Assembly (NCBI RefSeq): GCF_030065885.1
Contig: NZ_JASJCS010000066.1
Span: forward strand, 1-35,653
Direction: 5' to 3'
Origin: Ilumatobacter sp.
GTDB lineage: Bacteria > Actinomycetota > Acidimicrobiia > Acidimicrobiales > Ilumatobacteraceae
Length of the DNA stretch: 35,653 bases
The notes under the pieces were generated by a model. That model was not told the origin of the DNA, ran no database searches, and saw only the letters and a program-made list of their open reading frames with translations. This document shows, piece by piece, positions 26,728 through 34,221 of this stretch. Position 1 is the first letter of the stretch. The number at the start of each line of letters is the position of its first letter. Position numbers and translations under genes: made by a program.

Positions 26728-26821
26728 GGTGTAGTTTGACGCGTTTCATGGCAGGCAGCCCGACGGGCCAGAGGCACAGATCCCGTGACTCGTCCACCAA
26801 TTCGTGTTGCAAAGGAAGACC

Positions 26822-27103
26822 ATGACCAAGTCAGAACTCATCGATGCCGTCGCAGACGCCGCCGGTGTGTCCAAGGCGGACGCGGAGCGCACCGTGGGTG
26901 CCTTCTTCGACACCGTCGTTGCCAGCACCAAGAAGGGCGAGAAGGTCGCCTGGCCGGGTTTCGGCTCGTTCAGCACCACCGAGCGTCCGGCCCGCACCGG
27001 CCGCAACCCGCAGACCGGCGCGCCGGTCGAGATCAAGGCATCGACCGCCATGAAGTTCCAGGCGAGCTCGACGCTGAAGTCGGCCCTCAACCCGGGGCGC
27101 TGA
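26822..27103 (+). CDS. hup: HU-family DNA-binding protein
   Basis: A 93-residue nucleoid protein that bends and compacts DNA as a dimer. It begins [25 protein letters not shown] and contains [28 protein letters not shown], with the DNA-intercalating arm [11 protein letters not shown], as in all HU proteins. The start is ATG 26822 with ribosome binding site AAGGAAG. Mycobacterial HupB and Streptomyces HupS carry a lysine-rich tail in the same polypeptide. Here HU stops at TGA, followed by C, after SALNPGR, and the tail is encoded by the next gene seven bases later, in the +1 frame. Confidence 0.95.
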   Translation: MTKSELIDAVADAAGVSKADAERTVGAFFDTVVASTKKGEKVAWPGFGSFSTTERPARTGRNPQTGAPVEIKASTAMKFQASSTLKSALNPGR

Positions 27104-27110
27104 CGAGCTG

Positions 27111-27569
27111 ATGGCTGCGAAGAAGGCGCCGGCCAAGAAGAAGGCTGCCGCGAAGAAGGCGCCCGCCCGCAAGGCCCCCGCCAAGAAGAAGGCGGCCGCC
27201 AAGAAGGCACCGGCCAAGAAGAAGGCCGCGGCCAAGAAGGCGCCGGCCAAGAAGAAGGCGGCTGCGAAGAAGGCACCGGCCCGCAAGGCCCCGGCCAAGA
27301 AGAAGGCGGCCGCCAAGAAGGCGCCGGCCAAGAAGAAGGCGGCCGCCAAGAAGGCACCGGCCAAGAAGAAGGCGGCCGCCAAGAAGGCACCGGCCAAGAA
27401 GAAGGCGGCTGCGAAGAAGGCACCGGTCCGCAAGGCCCCCGCCAAGAAGAAGGCTGCCGCCAAGAAGGCACCGGCCCGCAAGGCCCCCGCCAAGAAGAAG
27501 GCTGCCGCCAAGAAGGCACCGGCGAAGAAGAAGGCGGCCGCCAAGAAGACGTCGGCGCGCAAGCGCTGA
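27111..27569 (+). CDS. free-standing lysine/alanine/proline repeat protein (HupB tail or histone H1-like)
   Basis: A 152-residue, extremely basic protein made almost only of Lys, Ala, Pro and a few Arg. After MAAK come eleven units: seven of 11 residues ([11 protein letters not shown]) and four of 16 residues with an added RKAP step ([16 protein letters not shown] or the Val variant). The end is KTSARKR. The composition equals the C-terminal tails of HupB/HupS and of bacterial histone H1-like proteins, which wrap around DNA non-specifically and may be acetylated or methylated on Lys. The ATG lies 7 bases after the HU stop with no strong ribosome binding site, so translation probably depends on HU. 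It is followed by the best terminator in the window. Confidence 0.85.
   Translation: MAAKKAPAKKKAAAKKAPARKAPAKKKAAAKKAPAKKKAAAKKAPAKKKAAAKKAPARKAPAKKKAAAKKAPAKKKAAAKKAPAKKKAAAKKAPAKKKAAAKKAPVRKAPAKKKAAAKKAPARKAPAKKKAAAKKAPAKKKAAAKKTSARKR
27123..27545 (+). repeat. tandem repeat array of 33- and 48-base units
   Basis: Eleven in-frame units make up nearly the whole tail gene, in the order short, long, short, short, long, short, short, short, long, long, short (33 or 48 bases). Neighbouring units are near-identical, so unit number is expected to vary by recombination or slippage and may be mis-assembled. Confidence 0.8.
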
Positions 27570-27584
27570 AACCACCTGCGACGA

Positions 27585-27613
27585 ACGAGGGGCGAGCCTG
27601 GCTCGCCCCTCGT
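27585..27613. terminator. strong bidirectional terminator hairpin
   Basis: ACGAGGGGCGAGC (27585-27597) and GCTCGCCCCTCGT (27601-27613) form a perfect 13-bp stem with a CTG loop, followed by TT on the plus strand. It sits between the convergent stops of the HU/tail operon (27569) and the LmbE gene (27623). Confidence 0.8.
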
Positions 27614-27622
27614 TTCGCGTCG

Positions 27623-28396
27623 TCAGAGACGGTCGATCCGCTTGAAGATCTCGGCCGCCCCCATGTCGTGCGGCGCCCCGAGCCCACCGAGCCGCTCGCG
27701 GATCCGGTTGCGAAACGCCTCGAGCTCGGCGTCGTCGACCGCCTTCATCGTCGACTCGAACTGGCTCTCGTGAGCTTCGAGTGCCTCGAGCTTGCGCTCG
27801 ACCCACTCGGTGACGTCCTCGACGTGGTCGGGCTCATCGGCCTCCCAGAGCAGTAGCTCGTCGGGACGATGGTGCGCGATGTCGTGCTCGGGGAAGAAGT
27901 GCGGGTCACGAGCGGCGACGATGCCCTCGCAGGCGAGGAGCCCGGCGTGACGATGGTCGGGATGGAGCCGATACCGCTTCCACGGGTCGTGGCCGAGCAC
28001 GACTTCGGGTCGCAACCGCCGGATCGTCAACGCGACGCGACTACGAGCCTCGAGGTCGCTGCCGAGCTCGCCGTCGACGTACTCGAGGAACACCACCTCG
28101 CCGGCCCGGTCGCCGGCGAGCGCTCGCGCCGCGGCGCGCTGCTCGACCTGACGGCGTGCGGCGAGCTCGCCGGCGTCGGCGTGTGCGTCCCAGGTGCCCT
28201 TGGACCCGTCGGTGCAGACGAGATGGTGCACGGTGCAACCGGACGCAGCCCACTTCGCGAGCGTGGCGCCGCAACCGAACTCGACGTCGTCGGGATGGGC
28301 GCCGATCGCGAGCGCGACCGACGGGGTGCCGATGTTGCGCGACATCGGCAGCGGATCGGCAGGATTGGCCGGTTGGCCCGGCTCGTCGGCACTCAC
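27623..28396 (-). CDS. LmbE/PIG-L family N-deacetylase
   Basis: A 257-residue zinc hydrolase. The metal-binding motifs AHPDD (33-37) and HPDH (145-148) are intact, with the family's [11 protein letters not shown] between them. Members remove acetyl groups from GlcNAc-type substrates, including MshB and Mca of mycothiol metabolism and BshB of bacillithiol. Which substrate applies here is not visible. I place the start at GTG 28396, overlapping the cofC stop as GTGA; an internal Met at residue 18 (MSRNIG) is the conserved start in shorter homologues. The frame upstream overlaps cofC and is not coding. Confidence 0.87.
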   Translation of the reverse strand: MSADEPGQPANPADPLPMSRNIGTPSVALAIGAHPDDVEFGCGATLAKWAASGCTVHHLVCTDGSKGTWDAHADAGELAARRQVEQRAAARALAGDRAGEVVFLEYVDGELGSDLEARSRVALTIRRLRPEVVLGHDPWKRYRLHPDHRHAGLLACEGIVAARDPHFFPEHDIAHHRPDELLLWEADEPDHVEDVTEWVERKLEALEAHESQFESTMKAVDDAELEAFRNRIRERLGGLGAPHDMGAAEIFKRIDRL

Positions 28397-28992
28397 TGCG
28401 GCATCGCCTCGCCGAGCACCGGAGCGAGCACGGGGACGACCAGTGGATGGCGACAGTCCTCGACGGTGTCGATGTCGATCGAGAGCCGCGGGTCGAGGCG
28501 CACGCTGACCGGCGCGCCGCTGGCGAGCGCGTGCCCGAGGTGCACCCGGAAGCTGCTCGCCCCGTAGGAGGCCGGCACCGGCACGTCGCACGGTCGGCCG
28601 AGCACGTTGGTGCCGTCGCGCCGCCCGTCCGGTACGAGCACGACGCGACCGGGGGAAGCGACCGAGGGGAGGTCGGCGGGCAGCGGTAGGTCGCCGTGAC
28701 TGATGATGACGTGGTCGGCACCCTTGCCGGCGACGATGTCGACGCCGTGGTCGACGGCCCCGTTCAAGCCGAGGCCGGGGCTCCACAGCACCTCGGCGCC
28801 GAGCGCCGTGGCCCAGTCGGCGACACCGTCGTCGTCGCACGCGACGAACGTCGGCAAGGGCCGCGCGGCGTCGACCACGCGCTCGGCCAGCCAGCGGGCG
28901 AGCCGCGCCCGGTCGTCGTCGGGCAGCCGGCCGCGGAGTCGGGCCTTCGCAGCGCCGAACGCCTTGATCGGGATGAGCACGGCCGTCTCCAC
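28393..28992 (-). CDS. cofC: 2-phospho-L-lactate / phosphoenolpyruvate guanylyltransferase
   Basis: A 199-residue nucleotidyltransferase of coenzyme F420 synthesis, in actinobacteria also called FbiD, which uses phosphoenolpyruvate. Landmarks: IPIKAFGAAKARL at the N-terminus (nucleotide binding), SPGLGLNGAVDHGV, ISHGDLPLP with the metal-binding Asp, and PDGRRDGTNVL, all as in CofC. The start is GTG 28992, with TAGTCT (29000-29005) ending 7 bases upstream. It is translationally coupled to the LmbE gene. The other F420 genes (fbiA, fbiB, fbiC) are not in this window. Confidence 0.9.
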   Translation of the reverse strand: METAVLIPIKAFGAAKARLRGRLPDDDRARLARWLAERVVDAARPLPTFVACDDDGVADWATALGAEVLWSPGLGLNGAVDHGVDIVAGKGADHVIISHGDLPLPADLPSVASPGRVVLVPDGRRDGTNVLGRPCDVPVPASYGASSFRVHLGHALASGAPVSVRLDPRLSIDIDTVEDCRHPLVVPVLAPVLGEAMPQ

Positions 28993-29059
28993 GACGGGAA
29001 GACTACGACCCGGCGCCGCATCTGTCCGTCCGAGGTGCGCTGGCCTACGCTGCGATCGC
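28993..29059. promoter_or_regulatory. divergent promoter region, cofC / gpsA
   Basis: Minus-strand TAGTCT (29000-29005) ends 7 bases before GTG 28992. Plus-strand TACGCT (29046-29051) ends 8 bases before ATG 29060. The 67-base gap contains no other clear element. Confidence 0.5.
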
Positions 29060-30067
29060 ATGGCACGGTCGAAGGAGATCAGGGTCGCGGTCATCGGTGC
29101 CGGCTCGTGGGGGACCACGGTCGCGGCGCTCGCCTGCGTCAACACGCCGACGGTGCTCTGGGCGCGGCGGGCCGAGCTCGTCGACCAGATCAACGACGCT
29201 CGGGTCAACCCCGATTACCTGCCGTCGTTCACGCTGCCCGATCAGCTCCGTGCCACCGCCTCGATCGAGGAGTCCGTCGCCGACGCCGACGTCGTCGTGA
29301 TGGCGGTGCCGTCGCACGGTTTCCGCGAGGTGGCGCACGCGGCGGCGCCGCACCTCCGGCCCTGGGTACCGGTGGTCAGCCTGTCGAAGGGCATCGAGCG
29401 CAAGTCGCTGATGCGGATGACCGAGGTCGCCGCCGACGAGATGCCGGGTCGACCCGTCGGCGTGATGACGGGTCCGAACCTCGCGAAGGAGGTCCTCGCC
29501 GGACAGCCGGCCGCCAGTGTGGTGGCGATCCCCGACACGACGATCGCGCTCGAGCTCCAGCGGATCCTCACGCGACCGAGCCTGCGGGTGTACACGAACC
29601 CCGACGTCGTCGGCTGTGAGGTCGCAGGCGTCGTCAAGAACGTCATCGCGATCGCATCCGGCATGGCCGAGGGGATGGGGTTCGGCGACAACACGCGTGC
29701 GACGTTGATCACGCGCGGCCTGGCCGAGATGTCGCGGCTCGGCGTCGCCATGGGCGGCGACCCACTGACGTTCGCCGGGTTGGCAGGCATGGGTGACCTC
29801 ATCGCCACCTGTTCGTCGCGGCAGAGCCGCAACAACTCGGTGGGTCTCGCACTCGGCGAAGGCAAGTCCATCGACGAGATCCTGGCGTCGATGAACATGG
29901 TCGCCGAGGGCGTCAAGAGCTCACCGAGCGTGCTCGACCTGGCCCACCGGTACGACGTCGACATGCCGATCACCCAGCAGGTCGTCGCCGTCTGCCACGA
30001 AGGGCGGAGCGCGCGTGACGCGCTCGCGGCGCTGATGTCGCGCTCGAGCAAGAGCGAACTCGACTGA
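29060..30067 (+). CDS. gpsA: glycerol-3-phosphate dehydrogenase [NAD(P)+]
   Basis: Reduces dihydroxyacetone phosphate to sn-glycerol 3-phosphate for phospholipid synthesis, in the cytoplasm. The 335-residue protein has the dinucleotide motif VAVIGAGSWGTT (GAGSWG at 13-18). VVSLSKGIE, VMTGPNLAKEV and EVAGVVKNVIAIASGMAEGMGFGDNTRA carry the catalytic Lys and the substrate-binding Asn-Thr-Arg, and GLAGMGDLIATCSSRQSRNN follows. Divergence from cofC recalls other actinobacterial genomes, where gpsA and cofC are neighbours. The next gene begins two bases after its stop. Confidence 0.95.
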   Translation: MARSKEIRVAVIGAGSWGTTVAALACVNTPTVLWARRAELVDQINDARVNPDYLPSFTLPDQLRATASIEESVADADVVVMAVPSHGFREVAHAAAPHLRPWVPVVSLSKGIERKSLMRMTEVAADEMPGRPVGVMTGPNLAKEVLAGQPAASVVAIPDTTIALELQRILTRPSLRVYTNPDVVGCEVAGVVKNVIAIASGMAEGMGFGDNTRATLITRGLAEMSRLGVAMGGDPLTFAGLAGMGDLIATCSSRQSRNNSVGLALGEGKSIDEILASMNMVAEGVKSSPSVLDLAHRYDVDMPITQQVVAVCHEGRSARDALAALMSRSSKSELD

Positions 30068-30069
30068 GC

Positions 30070-31293
30070 ATGATCACGACCGGCGTGACCGGGCAGACGT
30101 GGCGCGCCTCCGTGTCACCGGGCGGCGACCTGCACCCGTGGGACGACGGGCCGGAGCTGCGGTGGTACGTCGCCGCCGACGATCGTTGGCACGTCCCCGA
30201 CGACGAGCCGGCCGTCCGGCAGCGGCGCATCGACGGCACGCCGGTCACCGAGACCCGCGTCCGCGTGCCGAACGGCGACGTGGTCCAGCGAGTCTTCTCG
30301 GTCGCAGACGCAGGCGGGTTCACGGTCGTCGAGGTCGAGAACGAGTCGACGATGCCGGTGGCGATCGCGTTCTCACGTCGCGACGTCCTGACCGAGCGCC
30401 CGATCGCCGACGTCCCGATCGACGGCATCGAGCTGCCCGACGACGCGTTCGTGATGCCGCTCGGCCACCGGTCCACCTTGCGCATCGGCGTGCCGCACGG
30501 TCCCGGGCGGTCCGGGCCGCTGCCGCCGTTGCCGACGTTCATGCAGGTCGTGCGGGGCTGGTCGACGATCGTCGAGCGAGCCAGCCGGTTCGTCCTGCCG
30601 GACGGCGAGCTCGGTGCCGGGCTCGCGGAACGAGTCGTGGCGTCGCGCTGCGAGCTCGCACTCGGGGCGATCCCACGTGCCGACGAGGACGCCGCCGGCT
30701 TCGCGCTGGCGCTCAACGAGCTCGTGCGGATGGGTGAGGATCCCGATCACTGGCTGCCCGAGCTGGTCGGTGCGGTCGAGCGACTCGGCCCCACCACGAC
30801 CTGGGCCGCCGACGTCGCCGTGGTGGCCGCCGGGCGCACGCTGGCGCAGGCCGGTGAACGACGGGCGCTGCGCGATCTCGACCGGATCGTGGCCCGTCGG
30901 ACGCCGAGCCGGCGTCCTGACGCGCCCCCCGACGGCGTCGCGGCGATCGCCTGGCTCGAGACGTCGCTCGCGGACGGCGCGTCGCTGCTGCCCGACGGGT
31001 TGCCGCCCTCCTGGCTGGGCCAGTCGTTCGAGGTGTACGGCGTGCCGACGCGGCGTGGGTCGGCGGTGTCGTACGCGATCCGCTGGCACGGAGAGCGCCC
31101 GGCGGTGCTGTGGGAGCAGCAGGGTGCCGCGATCGAGCTGGTCGCGCCGGTGCTCGCTCCGGGCTGGTCGACGAACGAGGCCAAGGGCGAGGCACTCTGG
31201 CCGGCGCCAGGACCGCCGGCCGGCCCTGCGGGCGCTGCCGGCGACGAGGAGCCGTCCGGGTCGCCGGGCGGCGGCCCGACCTCGTTCAGCTGA
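30070..31293 (+). CDS. unrecognised conserved-looking protein following gpsA
   Basis: A 407-residue soluble protein that I cannot assign. The first ~150 residues look beta-rich (WRASVSPGGDLHPWDDGPELRW, VVEVENESTMPVAIAFSRRDV), like the beta-sandwich preceding an alpha-helical barrel in some glycoside hydrolases. The middle (190-320) is helical, with repeated Ala/Leu/Arg motifs (ELALGAIPRADEDAAGFALALNELVRMG). FEVYGVPTRRGSAVSYAIRWHGERPAVLWE (about 318-347) could close a sandwich domain. A Gly/Pro tail ends the protein. There is no signal peptide or membrane segment. Only two bases separate it from gpsA, so it is in that operon. Its stop overlaps the convergent methyltransferase gene by 8 bases. 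Confidence 0.75.
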   Translation: MITTGVTGQTWRASVSPGGDLHPWDDGPELRWYVAADDRWHVPDDEPAVRQRRIDGTPVTETRVRVPNGDVVQRVFSVADAGGFTVVEVENESTMPVAIAFSRRDVLTERPIADVPIDGIELPDDAFVMPLGHRSTLRIGVPHGPGRSGPLPPLPTFMQVVRGWSTIVERASRFVLPDGELGAGLAERVVASRCELALGAIPRADEDAAGFALALNELVRMGEDPDHWLPELVGAVERLGPTTTWAADVAVVAAGRTLAQAGERRALRDLDRIVARRTPSRRPDAPPDGVAAIAWLETSLADGASLLPDGLPPSWLGQSFEVYGVPTRRGSAVSYAIRWHGERPAVLWEQQGAAIELVAPVLAPGWSTNEAKGEALWPAPGPPAGPAGAAGDEEPSGSPGGGPTSFS

Positions 31294-32194
31294 CGCTCAG
31301 CGGTCGAGCATCGAGCCGTCGCCGGATCTCGGCGATGTGCTCGGGTCCGATCTCGCAGCATCCGCCGACGATGGTGGCGCCGGCCGCCAGCCACCCGTCG
31401 ACGATGTCCGCGTACGCGGCCGGGTCGAGGTCGTCGCGGCTGGTCAACACGGTGACCACGGACCCCGGCGCGTAGTCCTCCACGCTGTTCCGGAAGCCGT
31501 TGGCGTAGGCGCCGAACGGGATGCCGGCGCCGGCCAGGACCGGTATCGCGGCGTCGATCGCCTCGGGCTGCGAGCAGTTCACCAGGATCGCATCGACGGG
31601 CGCGGCAGGATCGTCTGCCACTGCGCGGATCGCATCGGCGAGCGGCTCGCCGCTGCGCAGGCACGCGGTGTCGTCGTCGCGGATCGTCCACGCCATCCAC
31701 ACCGGCGCGCCGGCGTGCGCGGCGCCGCGGGCGGCGGCACGTGACTCGTCGATCGAACCCATGGTCTCGCAGAGCATGACGTCGACGAATGGCGCCTGGA
31801 GCTCGGTGTCCTCGGCGTACAGCGGCCACAGCTCGTCGTACGGCAACGCCAGCTCGGGCCGGTACGACCATCCGTACGGTGACAGGCATCCGGCGATCCG
31901 CACGCCGGCGCGCCCGTGCTGCTCGCGCGCCTCGACGGCGAGCTCGCCTGCCAAGCGCTGCAGCCGCTCGTACTCGTGCCCGAGACCCGCTTGCTCGAGT
32001 CGGACCCTCGTCGTCGAGTAGGTGTTGACGGTGATCACGTCGGCGCCGGCCTCGATGAAGTCGCCGTGAACCCGCCGCACGAGCTCGGGCTCGTCGATCA
32101 TCACCTGGGTCGACCACAGCGGCGTCACGTCGCCCTTGGCGTGACGCAGCACCTCTTGACCCAAGCCACCATCGAGCAACGTCGTCGTCTGCAC
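31286..32194 (-). CDS. homocysteine S-methyltransferase family protein
   Basis: A 302-residue, cobalamin-independent zinc methyltransferase, which would move a methyl group from S-methylmethionine, betaine or a similar donor to homocysteine or another thiol. LLDGGLGQEVL opens the barrel, then VITVNTYSTTR. The zinc cysteines lie in VNCSQPEA and in GGCCEIGPEHI, as in MmuM and BHMT. The start is GTG 32194 (encoding MQTTTLL), with CAGCGT (32201-32206) ending 6 bases upstream. The frame upstream of this overlaps the divergent hydrolase and is not coding. The donor cannot be deduced. Confidence 0.9.
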   Translation of the reverse strand: MQTTTLLDGGLGQEVLRHAKGDVTPLWSTQVMIDEPELVRRVHGDFIEAGADVITVNTYSTTRVRLEQAGLGHEYERLQRLAGELAVEAREQHGRAGVRIAGCLSPYGWSYRPELALPYDELWPLYAEDTELQAPFVDVMLCETMGSIDESRAAARGAAHAGAPVWMAWTIRDDDTACLRSGEPLADAIRAVADDPAAPVDAILVNCSQPEAIDAAIPVLAGAGIPFGAYANGFRNSVEDYAPGSVVTVLTSRDDLDPAAYADIVDGWLAAGATIVGGCCEIGPEHIAEIRRRLDARPLSVS

Positions 32195-32281
32195 GGCGAC
32201 ACGCTGCCACACGGCCGGGTCGCACCCACGAAGCGAGGTGCCGCTTCGTTGCGTCGCCGACGCGGTCGCCAAGCTGATCGC
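32195..32281. promoter_or_regulatory. divergent promoter region with perfect dyad, methyltransferase / hydrolase
   Basis: ACGAAGCG (32228-32235) and CGCTTCGT (32242-32249) form an 8-bp perfect inverted repeat with a 6-base spacer, midway between the two start codons. Candidate -10 hexamers are CAGCGT (32201-32206, minus strand) and CAAGCT (32270-32275, plus strand). Confidence 0.45.
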
Positions 32282-33253
32282 ATGGCGGAGGAGCTGATCG
32301 GTCGGTTCGGCGAGGAACGGATCGAGTACGACGGCATCGTCGGCGAGCGCGTCGACATCGTCAGCGCGAACCCGGTCAACTACCACCAGGCGATCACGGA
32401 CCCGGCCGGGTGCGAGCCGATCACGATCGAGGGGCAGCTGTTCGTTCGCCCCGGCGCCGTCGGTGAGCCGCTCGTGATCGTCGTGCCCGGCAGTCTCGGC
32501 GTCGGCCCGAACCACCGGCAGCACGCAGAGACGCTGGTCGGGGCGGGCTACTCGGTGTTTCTCATCGACCCGTTCGGCGCGCGAGCTGTCTCGTCGACGG
32601 TCGCCAACCAGACGCAGTACTCGTTCGCCGCCAGCGCGTTCGACGTGCTGGCAGCGGTTCGCACGCTGGGCGAGCATCCGGCGGTCGACCCCGAGCGGAT
32701 CACGGCGCAGGGTCACAGCCGGGGCGGGTCGGCGGTGATGACGGCCGCGATGCGCCGCTTCACGGATGCGGTGCTCGAACCCGATGCCGGCCTCGCAGGC
32801 GTGTACGCGGTCTACCCGTGGTGCGGTCACCAGTTCGCCGACGCATCGGTCGGCAGCACGGTCGTCCGGTCGATCATCGGCGATCTCGACGAGTGGTGTT
32901 CCGTGCAACAGGTGCAGGCCCAGACCCGGGCGATCCGAGCCGCGGGCGGTGACGCGTCGATCCGCATCGTGGGTGGAGCACACCACAGCTTCGATCGACA
33001 CGAGCCGGTGCACGAGCTCGCCGAGGCGAGCGTCGCACCCGCCGCACCGACCGCGCTCGTCGACGACGACGGCGCACTCGTCGACCCGTGGTCGGGCGAA
33101 CGCTCGCCCGAGTTGACGGATCGCGATCTGTTCGTGGCGGCCGTCCAGTCGGGTCTCGGCCGTCGCGGCGCGAGGATCGGCGGCATCGGCGACCAGCCGG
33201 CCCTCTTCGACGCCGACATGCTCGCCTTCCACGAGTCGGTCCTGCGCCGCTGA
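32282..33253 (+). CDS. alpha/beta hydrolase (dienelactone hydrolase-like)
   Basis: A 323-residue hydrolase. The nucleophile elbow is GHSRGG with Ser146, in the RITAQGHSRGGSAVM context. The oxyanion region is VPGSLGVGPNHRQ, and the helical insert ends with a YPWCGHQ segment. GDLDEWCS (about 200-207) likely carries the acid and GGAHHSFDR (231-239) the catalytic histidine, the order of a complete triad. There is no signal peptide, so it is cytoplasmic. ATG 32282 is preceded by CAAGCT at 6 bases. The natural ester or lactone substrate is unknown. Confidence 0.85.
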   Translation: MAEELIGRFGEERIEYDGIVGERVDIVSANPVNYHQAITDPAGCEPITIEGQLFVRPGAVGEPLVIVVPGSLGVGPNHRQHAETLVGAGYSVFLIDPFGARAVSSTVANQTQYSFAASAFDVLAAVRTLGEHPAVDPERITAQGHSRGGSAVMTAAMRRFTDAVLEPDAGLAGVYAVYPWCGHQFADASVGSTVVRSIIGDLDEWCSVQQVQAQTRAIRAAGGDASIRIVGGAHHSFDRHEPVHELAEASVAPAAPTALVDDDGALVDPWSGERSPELTDRDLFVAAVQSGLGRRGARIGGIGDQPALFDADMLAFHESVLRR

Positions 33254-33302
33254 CGGCCCCGAGTCGCCGAGCAGCGATCGGCTACGCGGTTACGGTCGTC
33301 GC

Positions 33303-34025
33303 ATGCTCGAGCCGACCATCGAGAGACTGCGATCGGCCGCCCGGGACGCCGAGGACGCCAGCGGCTACTTCGCCGCGATGTACGCCCGTGTGACCGACCG
33401 CGTCCAGAATGCGATCACCGACGGGCGCTTCGGCGACGGCGAGCGGATGGCGCGCTTCGCCCGCACCTTCGCAGACTGGTATCTCGGTCCCCGTCACGGC
33501 TCACGGCCGACGCCTGTGTGCTGGGAGGCGGCCGGCGACGTCGTCGATGATCGCAAATTGTTGATCGTGCAGCACCTCCTGCTCGGCATCAACGCTCACG
33601 TCAACCACGACCTGCCACAGGTCGTCGTCGAGCTGGCCGGGGTCGGGGAGTCGCTCGACGAACTCCGGCCGGACTTCGATGCGATCAACGACATCCTCGC
33701 CGAGACCCAGCCGGCCATCTTGCGCGACCTCGGCCGCGTGTCGGGGTGGACGCAGCTGGCGGCTGCGCGGGGAGGCCGTCGGTTGTTCAGCTTCTCGCTC
33801 GATCGAGCGCGTGCCCAGGCCTGGCACGCGGCCGAACGACTGCACCGCCTCGACGACGCGTCGCGTGCGCGCGACGTCCTCGAGCTCGATCGGCTCGTCA
33901 GCGTTCTCTCGTACCTCATCACACGCCCGAGCGCTCCGATCTCGTGGCTGCTCGCGATCCCGCGGTGGCTCGAGGACGACGATCCTCGTCGCGTGACCTC
34001 GCAGCTGCTCGGGCACCTCGCCTGA
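33303..34025 (+). CDS. DUF5995 family protein
   Basis: A 240-residue, mostly alpha-helical protein. The segment LLIVQHLLLGINAHVNHDLPQVVVE (about 79-103) and the following VGESLDELRPDFDAINDILAE match what I know of DUF5995, a family common in actinobacteria and Bacteroidetes without assigned function. Conserved His and Asn residues in the NAHVNHDL motif suggest a metal or substrate site. There is no signal or membrane helix. TACGGT (33291-33296) ends 6 bases before the ATG, a leaderless pattern. The 196-base gap after it holds only the doubtful small frame at 34048. Confidence 0.8.
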   Translation: MLEPTIERLRSAARDAEDASGYFAAMYARVTDRVQNAITDGRFGDGERMARFARTFADWYLGPRHGSRPTPVCWEAAGDVVDDRKLLIVQHLLLGINAHVNHDLPQVVVELAGVGESLDELRPDFDAINDILAETQPAILRDLGRVSGWTQLAAARGGRRLFSFSLDRARAQAWHAAERLHRLDDASRARDVLELDRLVSVLSYLITRPSAPISWLLAIPRWLEDDDPRRVTSQLLGHLA

Positions 34026-34047
34026 TCGGCGACCGGATTCCTCCCGC

Positions 34048-34155
34048 ATGCCGTCGATCCTCGGCCGTCGACGCTCGGCCGACGATGACGGCGACTGGTG
34101 GTGGTGGCCGCCGCCCGGACGCGGGTTCGGTCGACGCGGGCGAGACGACCGGTAG
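34048..34155 (+). CDS. possible 35-residue Trp/Arg/Gly-rich small protein
   Basis: ATG to TAG in the gap between the DUF5995 gene and rnhB. The product reads MPSILGRRRSADDDGDWWWW, then PPPGRGFGRRGRDDR. The four tryptophans and the RG-rich end are unusual for a chance frame. However, TGG runs arise easily in this sequence, no ribosome binding site is seen, and no clean -10 hexamer sits at the leaderless spacing. Treat as a candidate only. Confidence 0.25.
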   Translation: MPSILGRRRSADDDGDWWWWPPPGRGFGRRGRDDR

Positions 34156-34221
34156 CGGTCCGCCGCCGGGTCGTTGCGTTCTTCCGAACGACGCCGGGCC
34201 GAACCGGTATCGTCGGCCTCG

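Noticed and set aside
27123..27545. Repeat array considered as a CRISPR
   Set aside because: Units are directly joined without unique spacers, in frame, and encode the basic tail; no cas genes are present.
26831..27562. Regular [14 protein letters not shown] hydrophobic minus-strand frame
   Set aside because: It is the reverse complement of the lysine-rich repeat array. The alternating hydrophobic repeats are an artefact of AAG/GCC codons, not a membrane protein.
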